NCBI RefSeq assembly: GCF_000374825.1
Contig: NZ_KB895377.1
Span: 310,001-374,000, forward strand
Origin: Paenibacillus sanguinis 2301083 = DSM 16941
Lineage (GTDB): Bacteria; Bacillota; Bacilli; Paenibacillales; Paenibacillaceae
Direction: 5' to 3'
DNA length: 64,000 nucleotides
The position numbers and the translations under genes are program-made. This document shows, in pieces, positions 1 to 7,277 of the stretch (its first letter is position 1; each line of letters starts with the position of its first letter). The notes beneath the pieces were generated by a model that did not search any database, was not told where the DNA came from, and was given only the letters and a program-made list of their open reading frames with translations.

Positions 1-671
1 AGGCAAAATCAAGTGTTTTGATTGTCATATTTAGCGGGTTTTCAGGTGAAAATGAACGACCAAAATATAACTACATTAGGAGTTTAAATAACATTAGAAC
101 CAACAAATTATTTATCCTCGACAACTTTGGATATGGTAATAGAGGGACATACTATTTAGGTGAGAACAACGATTTTTATGTAGAAAAATCTGTAGATGAA
201 TTAATTGAAATAATCAAAAAGAAATACGGGATAACAAAAACCGTATTTCTAGGAAGCAGCAAAGGCGGGACTTCTGCTTTATATTTTGGAACTAAGCATG
301 AAGCTGATTACATTATTGCTGGTGCCCCACAATATTACATAGGAAGCTATTTAAAAGCCGATTGGCACAGCAAAATTCTTAAAGGCATCATGGGAGATAC
401 AAAAGAAGTAAGCATTAATTTCCTGAACACATTATTACCACAGGCTATTTCTGAGGGAAATACAAAAACAAAGATTTATTTGCACTATTCTGTGAATGAC
501 CGATATACATATCAAGAGCATGTGCTCGATCTGATAAAGGATATTAATAATAAAGGATACACTTTGATCGAGGACATCCAAAGTTATAAGAATCATAATG
601 ACGTTGCAAAATCTTTCCCAATATTCATGAAAACAGCTCTAAAGAATGATATCTTGGCTAATCAAGATTAA
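1..671 (+). CDS. alpha/beta-hydrolase-fold protein, 5' end cut by window
   Basis: The frame is open from the first bases of the window, reading AKSVLIVIFSGF before the TTG at 18, so the gene probably starts upstream. The protein has a hydrophobic first strand (IVIFSGF), a nucleophile elbow GSSKGG near residue 80 and a late YKNHNDV histidine near residue 193, the Ser/His arrangement of alpha/beta hydrolases. The pattern resembles the hydrolase-like domain of Asp2/XcbB-type proteins, which are linked to surface glycan or accessory secretion, but this is only a fold-level guess and no substrate can be named. The coding DNA is clearly richer in A and T than the genes from about 740 on, which suggests a different origin. 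No signal peptide can be judged because the start is missing. Confidence 0.5.
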   Translation, partial: AKSSVLIVIFSGFSGENERPKYNYIRSLNNIRTNKLFILDNFGYGNRGTYYLGENNDFYVEKSVDELIEIIKKKYGITKTVFLGSSKGGTSALYFGTKHEADYIIAGAPQYYIGSYLKADWHSKILKGIMGDTKEVSINFLNTLLPQAISEGNTKTKIYLHYSVNDRYTYQEHVLDLIKDINNKGYTLIEDIQSYKNHNDVAKSFPIFMKTALKNDILANQD

Positions 672-683
672 CGCATAGACAGC

Positions 684-1265
684 ATGTTATTTTTGCCAAA
701 AATATTGATAATCTTTGCCAAAAATTTTGCGCGGCTACAGGAGCCGGAGACGATCCACTCGCCAGGTAAGATAGGAAAACGTATCGTACAGCATGTGTCA
801 TTCAGTGAATGCTATGATGGGGTGATTGACTGGGACGCCGTGCATCCCGACGCTGTTCCTATCAGCAGTGAGGAGCTTGAACGGGTCTATGAGGCTGTAT
901 GTGGATGGGGCCGCAGAACCTATCCCGAGGAATCGGGGCAATGGAGAATTCATCGGGTTTTGCGTAAGAGCGGAATGCTTGTAGCCATCGTGGAGCGTTG
1001 CGATGCAGGATATACGGCTGCATTTCCAGTTAAGGTAATGGTAGATCGGGAAAGCTTCAACATCATCAGCGATATGAGCATTGGGGATTTGCCCAAGAAA
1101 GTCCCGGATGTCCTAGATCAGGAGCAGGCATTTCAACAAATTGCTGACTCCGTGGTATCCAAGCCTTATTACGTCTGGCATTCGCAGAAGGGGAGCTATC
1201 AATTGATGTACATGATCGATTGCCCATATATCATTGATGCTCGCAGTGGAGAAGTTCTGACATAG
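684..1265 (+). CDS. hypothetical protein, probably 5'-truncated
   Basis: The open frame has 193 codons and I do not recognise the family. The C-terminal part (about residues 135-193, with a PYYVWHSQKGSYQLMYMID stretch followed by IDARSGEVLT) looks like the end of a repeated PepSY/YcdB-type beta-rich domain, but this is weak. The ATG at 684 has no visible ribosome binding site. The first 17 codons are AT-rich and contain a duplicated TTTGCCAAAAAT word (near 692 and 715), while base composition changes sharply around 735. The likely reading is that the original 5' end was lost and the remaining frame was joined to foreign AT-rich DNA. It may not be expressed. Confidence 0.35.
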   Translation: MLFLPKILIIFAKNFARLQEPETIHSPGKIGKRIVQHVSFSECYDGVIDWDAVHPDAVPISSEELERVYEAVCGWGRRTYPEESGQWRIHRVLRKSGMLVAIVERCDAGYTAAFPVKVMVDRESFNIISDMSIGDLPKKVPDVLDQEQAFQQIADSVVSKPYYVWHSQKGSYQLMYMIDCPYIIDARSGEVLT

Positions 1266-1290
1266 ACTGTACATCATATGATGCACAGTC
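1265..1290. repeat. short palindrome after the hypothetical gene
   Basis: A 26-base near-perfect palindrome with arms GACTGTaCATCAT and ATGATGcACAGTC begins on the last base of the preceding stop codon. It has no T-run on either side, so it is either a weak transcript end or a protein binding site. Confidence 0.45.
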
Positions 1291-1308
1291 TGCATTTCAA
1301 GCTTATGT

Positions 1309-1343
1309 AAAGGCCTGGTTCGTATTCCTCCTACCCAGGCCTT
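1309..1343 (-). terminator. hairpin downstream of the serine hydrolase gene
   Basis: AAGGCCTGG and CCAGGCCTT form a 9-bp stem between two convergent genes. On the minus strand the stem is followed by TTTACAT, a weak T-tract, so it most likely ends the serine hydrolase transcript. Confidence 0.5.
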
Positions 1344-1364
1344 GCGTGAGTGCTGCAATCGCGA

Positions 1365-2753
1365 CTAAATGCGTTCTGCCACGCTATCGCTTTCGGGATC
1401 ATACCAGATCAACCGGGAGCTCTTGCCCGCCTTGAACTCGTCGAATTCCAGCTCAGTTGCGGTTTGCTGCTCGTAGAAGCGTGTAGGGCTGAGGGGCAGC
1501 AATACAAATACCATCCCGTTGTCAAGTCGCATACAGAGCTGACTCTCTTTCACATAGACCTTTGCCTGCAGCGATTGCTCCTGTTCTTTGAACAGGTACT
1601 CGCCAAGAAGCGGCTCATAATCCTCGGCAGACAGTGAAATTAAGGTGCGTGGAGCTGTTGACTGCGGCATGTCCATTTGCTCGCCGGCGAGTGCTTGTTC
1701 CACACTCCGGATCAACTGCTGGGTATAGTTGTAATCCCGTTCTCCATTTTGCAGAAGGATGAGTGTCAAATCCCGCTCGATATAGCGTTTCACAAACGTA
1801 GCATATCCCGGCCAGCCACCGCTATGGCTTACCGCTCGGCCTAACTGCGGATGCTGCTCGATCAGCCAGCCGAATCCGTAGTCGAACGTCTCTCCGTTAT
1901 GGAGTGTCACAGGGGTGAACATGACTTCGCGCAGCTGCGGCGGAATAAACTTGTCGTCATACAGCGCACGATCCAGGCGAAGCAGGTCCATCGCGGTGCT
2001 ATTCACCATGCCGTCTCCTTGCAGGCCGTCCAGGTAGTAGACATAATTCATTTCCGGAACAATGTCCGGCAGCACGTATCCATGATGCTCCAGTCGGTAG
2101 ACGTAGCCCCAGGCATAGTCCGCCGGAACAGCTCCAGGATGAAGACGACGATTATAGACGCGCGTTCGTGCCATGCCTAGCGGTTGAAAAATCTGCTCGG
2201 ACAGAAAGTCCGCATAGGATTGGCCGCTGATTCGTTCAATCAGAAGAGCAAGCATAATATAGCCCGTATTGCTATACATCCAATGATCATTAGGCGCAAA
2301 CAGTGGAGCAGGGCGATGAGCGGCGAGCATGTCCAGGACATCCTGATTGACAGCGATCTGTGCATGATCCCATTTCTCGCTAAATAGCGCAATGTAATCC
2401 GGCAGCCCGGAGGTATGGTTCAATAAATGTCGGACGGTAATGCCCGGATAAGGCAATTCGGGCAGCCATCTGGACACGGGATCATCCCACTTCAGATGCC
2501 TCAATTGCTGCAAGCGTATGATGCCTAGCGCCGTAATCGGCTTGGAGCCCGAGGCTAACTCGAACATCGACTCTGTCGTAAGCATACGCGCCGGTTCCTG
2601 CCCCTGGCTCAGTTCTGCGAAACCCACGGCTTCATAAAGCAAAGGCTCTCCCTGCTCGGCAACCAGGATTACACCATTAAAGCTTTCCTGTTCTCTAATC
2701 TGCTGCATGAGCGCAGCTAATTGTGCTGATCGCTCCTCCAATTTTCCTGGCAT
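1365..2753 (-). CDS. serine hydrolase, beta-lactamase/PBP4* family
   Basis: A 462-residue class C beta-lactamase-fold protein. It shows the SxxK catalytic pair in ASGSK (Ser68, Lys71), a YxN triad residue in MYSNTGY near residue 160, and a third motif HSGG near residue 310 in place of KTG. These are the marks of the family of D-stereospecific peptidases, esterases and PBP4*-like proteins. A C-terminal beta domain of about 110 residues follows the catalytic part. No signal peptide is seen, so it is probably cytoplasmic. The ATG has AGGAGG at 7 bases. It lies 91 bp downstream of the MerR gene in the same direction but behind a terminator, so the pair is neighbouring rather than one strict operon. 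The substrate is unknown. Confidence 0.85.
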   Translation of the reverse strand: MPGKLEERSAQLAALMQQIREQESFNGVILVAEQGEPLLYEAVGFAELSQGQEPARMLTTESMFELASGSKPITALGIIRLQQLRHLKWDDPVSRWLPELPYPGITVRHLLNHTSGLPDYIALFSEKWDHAQIAVNQDVLDMLAAHRPAPLFAPNDHWMYSNTGYIMLALLIERISGQSYADFLSEQIFQPLGMARTRVYNRRLHPGAVPADYAWGYVYRLEHHGYVLPDIVPEMNYVYYLDGLQGDGMVNSTAMDLLRLDRALYDDKFIPPQLREVMFTPVTLHNGETFDYGFGWLIEQHPQLGRAVSHSGGWPGYATFVKRYIERDLTLILLQNGERDYNYTQQLIRSVEQALAGEQMDMPQSTAPRTLISLSAEDYEPLLGEYLFKEQEQSLQAKVYVKESQLCMRLDNGMVFVLLPLSPTRFYEQQTATELEFDEFKAGKSSRLIWYDPESDSVAERI

Positions 2754-2785
2754 GTTTGTTCCTCCTTAATTCTTCAATAGCTTTT

Positions 2786-2812
2786 GCAAAAAAAAGCAGG
2801 TGACACTCCTGC
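2786..2812 (-). terminator. rho-independent terminator of the MerR gene
   Basis: On the minus strand GCAGG-AGTGTCA-CCTGC is followed by eight T residues (2788-2795 read as A on the plus strand). It sits 33 bases after the MerR stop codon. Confidence 0.8.
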
Positions 2813-2844
2813 ATTCATTGGTGTTTGTGCTGTTCTATGTTCTA

Positions 2845-3612
2845 CTACCTATCGATTCCAGGCAGGCCAAATTTGCTTGCATAGTGTGCTAACGCCTCAT
2901 TCAGCCAGGCGATTTCCCGTTCGTTGAAGGGCATATCGACCAGCCTGTCCAATTGATCATGTTGTTCCTCCGGAATCCGGGCAAAGCTGGCAATCGCTTT
3001 GTCATCCAGAAAGTGGAGGATTCGTTGCATATAGAAGCCGAGCATTTCTTCGACCTTCGAAGTATCGGGTTCACCGGTCGATAGATGTCTGACGGCTTCG
3101 GCAAAGTCGAGCATATCCCGATCCCGTTCAACGGCGGTATTCCGGGAGATATCGAACAAGTTGGCGACCGTGTGCTCCGACAAATGCTCCGCCGCCCAGC
3201 TGCGCTGCTTGTCCTCCCTTAGCATGTTGCGGATCAGCAGAAACATCATGTCATGCTCCAGTTCTCCCTCATGTTGGAGGATGGCTTGCAGTCGCTCGAT
3301 GATTTCCAGTGACTTGTCCAGTTCAATGCGGGCGGCTTGCAGGGCTTGCTGCTGCATATGCAGGGCATTGGCGAAGTTCATCTCCGGTTCCCGCTGATGA
3401 ATGAACTGGCGAATACGCTCCAAAGAAAAGCCCAGCGACTTCAAGCCGATAATTTTCTGCAAGGTGATTAAATCAGCTGAACCATAAATACGATGTCCAT
3501 TATCCTGACGGCGCGGATTCAGCAGTCCTACTTCTTCATAATAATGAAGTGTGCGTATCGGAATGCCGCTTAGCTCGGCAAATTTTCCGACGGAATAATA
3601 GGTCGCGTCCAT
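2845..3612 (-). CDS. MerR-family transcriptional regulator
   Basis: A 255-residue regulator. The N-terminal 70 residues are a MerR winged helix-turn-helix (YYSVGKFAELSGIPIRTLHYY, then YEEVGLLNPRR and GHRIY), followed by a long coiled dimerisation helix and a helical C-terminal domain of about 150 residues that resembles the ligand-binding part of larger MerR proteins. No cysteine metal-binding cluster is seen, so a small-molecule ligand is more likely than a metal. A GTG two codons upstream is also open, but AGGAGG lies 8 bases before the ATG at 3612 and only 2 before the GTG, so the ATG is preferred. The serine hydrolase downstream is a natural candidate target. Confidence 0.85.
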   Translation of the reverse strand: MDATYYSVGKFAELSGIPIRTLHYYEEVGLLNPRRQDNGHRIYGSADLITLQKIIGLKSLGFSLERIRQFIHQREPEMNFANALHMQQQALQAARIELDKSLEIIERLQAILQHEGELEHDMMFLLIRNMLREDKQRSWAAEHLSEHTVANLFDISRNTAVERDRDMLDFAEAVRHLSTGEPDTSKVEEMLGFYMQRILHFLDDKAIASFARIPEEQHDQLDRLVDMPFNEREIAWLNEALAHYASKFGLPGIDR

Positions 3613-3733
3613 CGTCACTTCCTCCTCTCTTGCCCCATTATATAACCTCCAGTAACTGTAGGAGCAAGCCTAGCGATTCACAGATTCAAGCAACAAGTTG
3701 TATTTAGGGTTAACCCGCTGGATTCAATCAGCA

Positions 3734-4224
3734 TTAGCCTGTCATCTTGCTTTCAACCTGCCGAGCCAGCTTTAGTGCACCTTGATCAATATACTTCATA
3801 TAAGTAGTGCGACAATACAAACAAAGGTACCATAGACACCATAAACGTGAGAGCATAAGCAACATTATAGCTGAAATAAGATATTATTTTACTGAACAGG
3901 AATGCTGAGAACGTATTTAAAAAGGTAAAATGAATGAAATTATGGCAAAGTAAACTAGAAATACGGATACCGCTGCTGGCACGGCAAGCCGAATATATCT
4001 ACGTATGGCGCTGGAATGCAGCAAATTTTGATAAGTTTGACTATCGTATTCTTTTTCCAACATCCCGATACTAAGCACATAACCACTAAGCACATAACCA
4101 CTGAGCACAAAAAAAGACAAACAGCAAATTGCCCATTATAAAATAGATTAAGAGGGGAATGCCCATACCAAATTGAGATAGTAAAAGCTGCTGTTGCATA
4201 ATGTCCCTTGATGCTGATGCACAT
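3734..4224 (-). pseudogene. remnant of an acyltransferase-3 (OatA/OafA-like) membrane protein
   Basis: Three minus-strand pieces fit one integral membrane acyltransferase. The first is PLNLFYNGQFAVCLF (near 4160-4115). The second is FFVLSGYVLS...RRYIRLAVPAAVSVFLVYF in the next frame (4118-3920). The third is a C-terminal part that reads KIISYFSYNVAYALTF and ends with QGALKLARQVE and a TAA at 3734-3736. The first frameshift sits on an A7 run at 4109-4115 where an eighth A would restore frame. The middle of the protein, normally over 200 residues, is missing, and there is an internal 15-bp tandem duplication. The usual role of the family is O-acylation of surface sugars. This copy cannot make a working enzyme. 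Confidence 0.75.
4070..4099. repeat. 15-bp perfect tandem duplication
   Basis: ACTAAGCACATAACC occurs twice head to tail (4070-4084, 4085-4099) and starts a third time as ACTGAGCAC. It adds five in-frame codons (giving LSGYVLSGYVLS) within the acyltransferase relic. Confidence 0.85.
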
Positions 4225-4229
4225 GAGTG

Positions 4230-4404
4230 GGAAATCCTCCAGCTAATTTATGCAAATGAGCTGAATTTTGGAGTTTAACTGGAAAAGCTCCAAATAATTC
4301 CATACTATTAGCCCATATTCAGCGATTTAAGCCAAATTATATGGATGAATTCCCTATAATGGTTAATGATTCTATCTATTAAAAATTTTAACTGGAGGAT
4401 TTCC
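4230..4404. repeat. MITE-like segment with 17-bp inverted ends
   Basis: GGAAATCCTCCAGCTAA at 4230-4246 matches the reverse complement of TTAACTGGAGGATTTCC at 4388-4404 at 16 of 17 positions. A third related word, TTAACTGGAAAAGCTCC, lies at 4275-4291. The enclosed DNA is about 140 bp, AT-rich and without an open frame. The arrangement is that of a small non-autonomous or palindromic intergenic repeat. Confidence 0.5.
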
Positions 4405-4503
4405 TGTTAAATAGGGTGGCTGTTATGCTTTAGGGCTTCATGGCCTGCTGCTCTAAGCTGCCTGTGCACATCTACGATGATCCAGGTGTAGGCTTAGGTG
4501 TAT

Positions 4504-4532
4504 TTGGCTTAATGTTCATTTCCCCGTACAAT
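4504..4532 (+). promoter_or_regulatory. sigma-A-type promoter
   Basis: TTGGCT at 4504-4509 and TACAAT at 4527-4532 are 17 bp apart, about 45 bp before the next gene's ATG. Confidence 0.5.
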
Positions 4533-4578
4533 AAAGATAATCAGATGATCCATCCAACCGAGGTGAGGAAGAGAAATC

Positions 4579-5154
4579 ATGGATTTTCCGAAGAAACCCA
4601 ATCATGAAGTGCGAACCCAATTTGAAATGGACCTGTTGCATCAAGCGCAAGGGATGTCTGAGTCCAGCCCACCGTCTCCCTGGAAGAATGAGATTTTGAT
4701 CCCTGCCTCCGGATGTATCGCGTGTGGCTGGGATCGAAATGAGAACCTGGTACTAATTAGTAGCTTGGGGTATAGCATAACAGAGGTGGCAACAGGAGCT
4801 TTGATCCATAGGGACCGGGATGCTGAATTGGTGGATAGTAGAATGAGTCATAACCAATTATCCTTTGAGCTTCCTATTGATGATGAAGTTATTGATATTT
4901 TTGGATTTGAGGCCGGGGACGGGATTAAAGTAACTAACGATGGGTGGTCGGTTCAAGTCATTTATCCTTGGTGGCCCAGAGCTTCGGTAATCCTTGAGCA
5001 TCTGTTTAGAGCAAATTATCAATATCTTAAGGATGCGACGCTGCTTGATATCAAGCGGTTGGATGGTGACCTCAAATGTGGATTCTCTCCAACCGGCAAG
5101 AGTCTAGTCATTTTGGGGTCGGGCGGGGCTGTGGTTTATTCGCGGACGCACTAA
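4579..5154 (+). CDS. hypothetical protein
   Basis: A 191-residue soluble, acidic protein whose family I do not recognise. It has a CIACGWDRNENLVLISSLGYS segment near residues 46-66 and short beta-type repeats of the form GxDxxxNLVLIS and GKSLVILGSGG, which suggest a beta-sheet fold such as a propeller fragment. There is no signal peptide or membrane segment. The ATG follows GAGGTGAGGAAGAG with a good spacing. It is followed after 27 bases by the TPR gene in the same direction, with no terminator between, so the two are probably co-transcribed. Confidence 0.65.
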   Translation: MDFPKKPNHEVRTQFEMDLLHQAQGMSESSPPSPWKNEILIPASGCIACGWDRNENLVLISSLGYSITEVATGALIHRDRDAELVDSRMSHNQLSFELPIDDEVIDIFGFEAGDGIKVTNDGWSVQVIYPWWPRASVILEHLFRANYQYLKDATLLDIKRLDGDLKCGFSPTGKSLVILGSGGAVVYSRTH

Positions 5155-5181
5155 CTTAAATTAGCATAAAGGATGAGAGGA

Positions 5182-5664
5182 ATGGATCCATTAAATAGAG
5201 CAATTCAATTAAGAGAATCCGGGAGCCATGAAGAAGCACGCTCGTTATTGCTAGGGTTACTGGATGAGCATCCGCTGAATCCATCCATCTGGTATCAATG
5301 TGCCTGGATTCATGATGTTATGGGCTTAGAAAGTGAAGCTGTGCCTTATTATAAACAAGCATTAGAGCTTGGGTTAGCAGGCGTGGAAAAACAAGGGGCG
5401 ATCTTAGGACTGGGAAGTACCTACAGGACTTTAGGGTTGTATGATGAGGCCCAGGCCATATTTGAGAATGCTATACAAGAATTCCCGGAGCGCGGTGAAT
5501 TTCAGGTGTTCTACGCTATGGTTCTATACAATCAGCAGGCACATAGTGAAGCGATGGGAATCCTGTTGAAGCAATTGGCAGAAACGAGCACGGATCAAGG
5601 GATTCAGGATTACAAGAAGGCCATATCATTTTACGCGGATCGATTAGATCAAGTTTGGGATTAA
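5182..5664 (+). CDS. tetratricopeptide-repeat protein
   Basis: A 160-residue protein made almost entirely of helical TPR units: residues about 3-31, 36-65 (WYQCAWIHDVMGLESEAVPYY), 71-101 (LGSTYRTLGLYDEAQAIFEN) and 105-135 fit the consensus with A8, G/L11 and A20 positions. It resembles the small TPR_5-type proteins of bacilli, which bind peptides or partner proteins; the partner is unknown. An ATG three codons upstream (5173) touches the AAAGG motif, whereas the ATG at 5182 has it at about 9 bases, so 5182 is chosen. Confidence 0.8.
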   Translation: MDPLNRAIQLRESGSHEEARSLLLGLLDEHPLNPSIWYQCAWIHDVMGLESEAVPYYKQALELGLAGVEKQGAILGLGSTYRTLGLYDEAQAIFENAIQEFPERGEFQVFYAMVLYNQQAHSEAMGILLKQLAETSTDQGIQDYKKAISFYADRLDQVWD

Positions 5665-5667
5665 CCT

Positions 5668-5702
5668 GCATCTGTGCCTAGCAGATGTTTATTTATTTTT
5701 CA
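5668..5702 (+). terminator. rho-independent terminator after the TPR gene
   Basis: CATCTG and CAGATG form a short stem with a 7-base loop, followed by TTTATTTATTTTT. Confidence 0.65.
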
Positions 5703-5953
5703 TAAAGTATATCCTGAAGCCGTGAAATCTCGTTACTAAGGGACAGTTTGAAGAGCGTGCCAAAATCCAGAAGAGGCACCTAAAGATAGGCATGGGAAAG
5801 CAGCGGCATGCCAACAGGCAACCCGAATGGGAATGTCTGAACTCATTTTTTTAACCAGTCAACGTAGTATAGAGACGTCGGAACACCGGAAACCATGGGC
5901 TGTGGACGGATTCCGATATGGGGAATAACTTAACTCTCGACTGCATCGCCGGG
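5703..5953. other. non-coding stretch, nothing recognised
   Basis: About 250 bases between convergent genes. I see no ribosome binding site, no convincing protein homology and no strong hairpin. Confidence 0.5.
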
Positions 5954-6844
5954 TTACCTCCGCTTGCATGGACAAAGATAATTCAGCGTGCCTTCATTCG
6001 CTGCAAAGGACAAATCATACGCATAAGCTTCGGCGCTCCAGCCGTAAGCATAATCCGGCTCATAACCGCTCGCGGCGATTCCGCCGAGCGTCAATTCATG
6101 GGAGTGGGCGAAGATATCTCCGTTCTCAAAGTCCCCGTTGATAAACCCGTTTGCCAGCAGGCATGGAGGTAAATCCCGGTAGTCAAATCCCTCGGGCACC
6201 TTCGTCCCCTCAGGCATCAATTGGCCTGCCAAATAAGTGAAGGTTGCCGTATCCGGCTGATATTCTCCCATCCACCCCACCCAGTATCCCACAACGGCCT
6301 TTTGCTGGTCCAACACAGCGAAGGTATTTTCGCGAAAACACTCCTCCCATAAGGCCGGAACGGGATTTTCTCCCCCGCCGTTAACTACCCGCTTGCCGAT
6401 CATCCGAGTAGCAGGCAAGTCATAGAATTCGATTTTTCCCAATACCGCCATTTTCGTCTCTCCCCGTTCCTTCGGAAATTGTTGAATTTGAAAGGTCAGC
6501 TTTGGACAGATTTGAAATACAGCGCTTTTATCACGCGCCTGCGTCGGAGAAATCCCGTGATAGTCACGAAACGCCCGGGCAAAAGAAGCATGCGATTCAT
6601 AACCGTAACGCCCCGTGATCTCAATGACTTTCGTTTTTTGCTGTTGCAGTTCAAATGCACACAGAGTCAGCCGGCGGCGCTTTATGTATTCGGTAAGAGT
6701 ATAGCCCGTCAGATAGGAAAAAAGCCGTTGCACCTGCTGTTTCGAGCAGCATGCAATCTCTGCCACCCTGTCATAATCGATTGCTTCCGTCAGGTTCTCC
6801 TCCACATAGCGAACAACCTCGTTCATCCTCTCAAAAGCATTCAA
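5954..6844 (-). CDS. AraC-family regulator with GyrI-like effector domain
   Basis: Two domains are visible. Residues about 5-105 form an AraC double helix-turn-helix (VAEIACCSKQQVQRLF, then ITGRYGYESHASFARAFRDYHGISPTQAR), and residues about 135-296 form a GyrI-like/SOUL-type effector-binding domain (IEFYDLPATRMIGKR...ALWEECF...VGYWVGWMGEY). This is the Rob/BmrR-like architecture that binds hydrophobic drugs or metabolites and activates transcription. An ATG at 6850 lies one base after AAGGAGGG. The TTG at 6844 has a spacing of 6 and gives MNAFERMNEVV, so it is preferred. The target genes are not obvious; the gene stands alone between convergent and divergent neighbours. Confidence 0.85.
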   Translation of the reverse strand: MNAFERMNEVVRYVEENLTEAIDYDRVAEIACCSKQQVQRLFSYLTGYTLTEYIKRRRLTLCAFELQQQKTKVIEITGRYGYESHASFARAFRDYHGISPTQARDKSAVFQICPKLTFQIQQFPKERGETKMAVLGKIEFYDLPATRMIGKRVVNGGGENPVPALWEECFRENTFAVLDQQKAVVGYWVGWMGEYQPDTATFTYLAGQLMPEGTKVPEGFDYRDLPPCLLANGFINGDFENGDIFAHSHELTLGGIAASGYEPDYAYGWSAEAYAYDLSFAANEGTLNYLCPCKRR

Positions 6845-6850
6845 AACCAT

Positions 6851-7277
6851 CCCTCCTTACTCTAAAAGTAGCACAGATAGCAAAGTGCTGCTGTGCAAAA
6901 TGCGTTTCTTCTATGCATAAAGAGTCTGAGTCGCCATACTCCCGGCCGCTAACACATCCGCACAGGAAACAGCCATCGGGCCTATAGTTGCGAACCGGAA
7001 TGGGCCGTTAGCTGCTCAAGGGATTGATCCAGTTGGAAACGTACAGGATTTATCGTGCATCTCCAGGGTGAAGTCGGAAATACAAGGAAATCGTTTCTTT
7101 CCTCTATTATCCTCTATCTTAGAGCAGTTTTCTAATAGAATCATATCAGTAGTTTCACGGATTCAGGTATATTTTCAGGTTGCATTATCTACCAAAATTT
7201 ATTAATCTAAGTCATGTAATGTAATAATATTACAAAATATTAAAATTCAAGGAAGAACAAACGAGGAGGAATGGATT
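6851..7277. promoter_or_regulatory. 427-bp intergenic region with an operator-like palindrome
   Basis: The region separates two divergent genes. Its right half is AT-rich and holds a perfect 15-base palindrome TGTAATAATATTACA at 7220-7234, 44 bases upstream of the protease start, which could be a repressor site. No ORF with a ribosome binding site was found in the left half. Confidence 0.45.

Noticed and set aside
1350..2387. Plus-strand ORFs opposite the serine hydrolase
   Set aside because: They mirror a well-supported minus-strand gene and have no ribosome binding sites.
5918..6172. Plus-strand ORF upstream of the AraC gene end
   Set aside because: Lies antisense to the GyrI-like domain and lacks a ribosome binding site.
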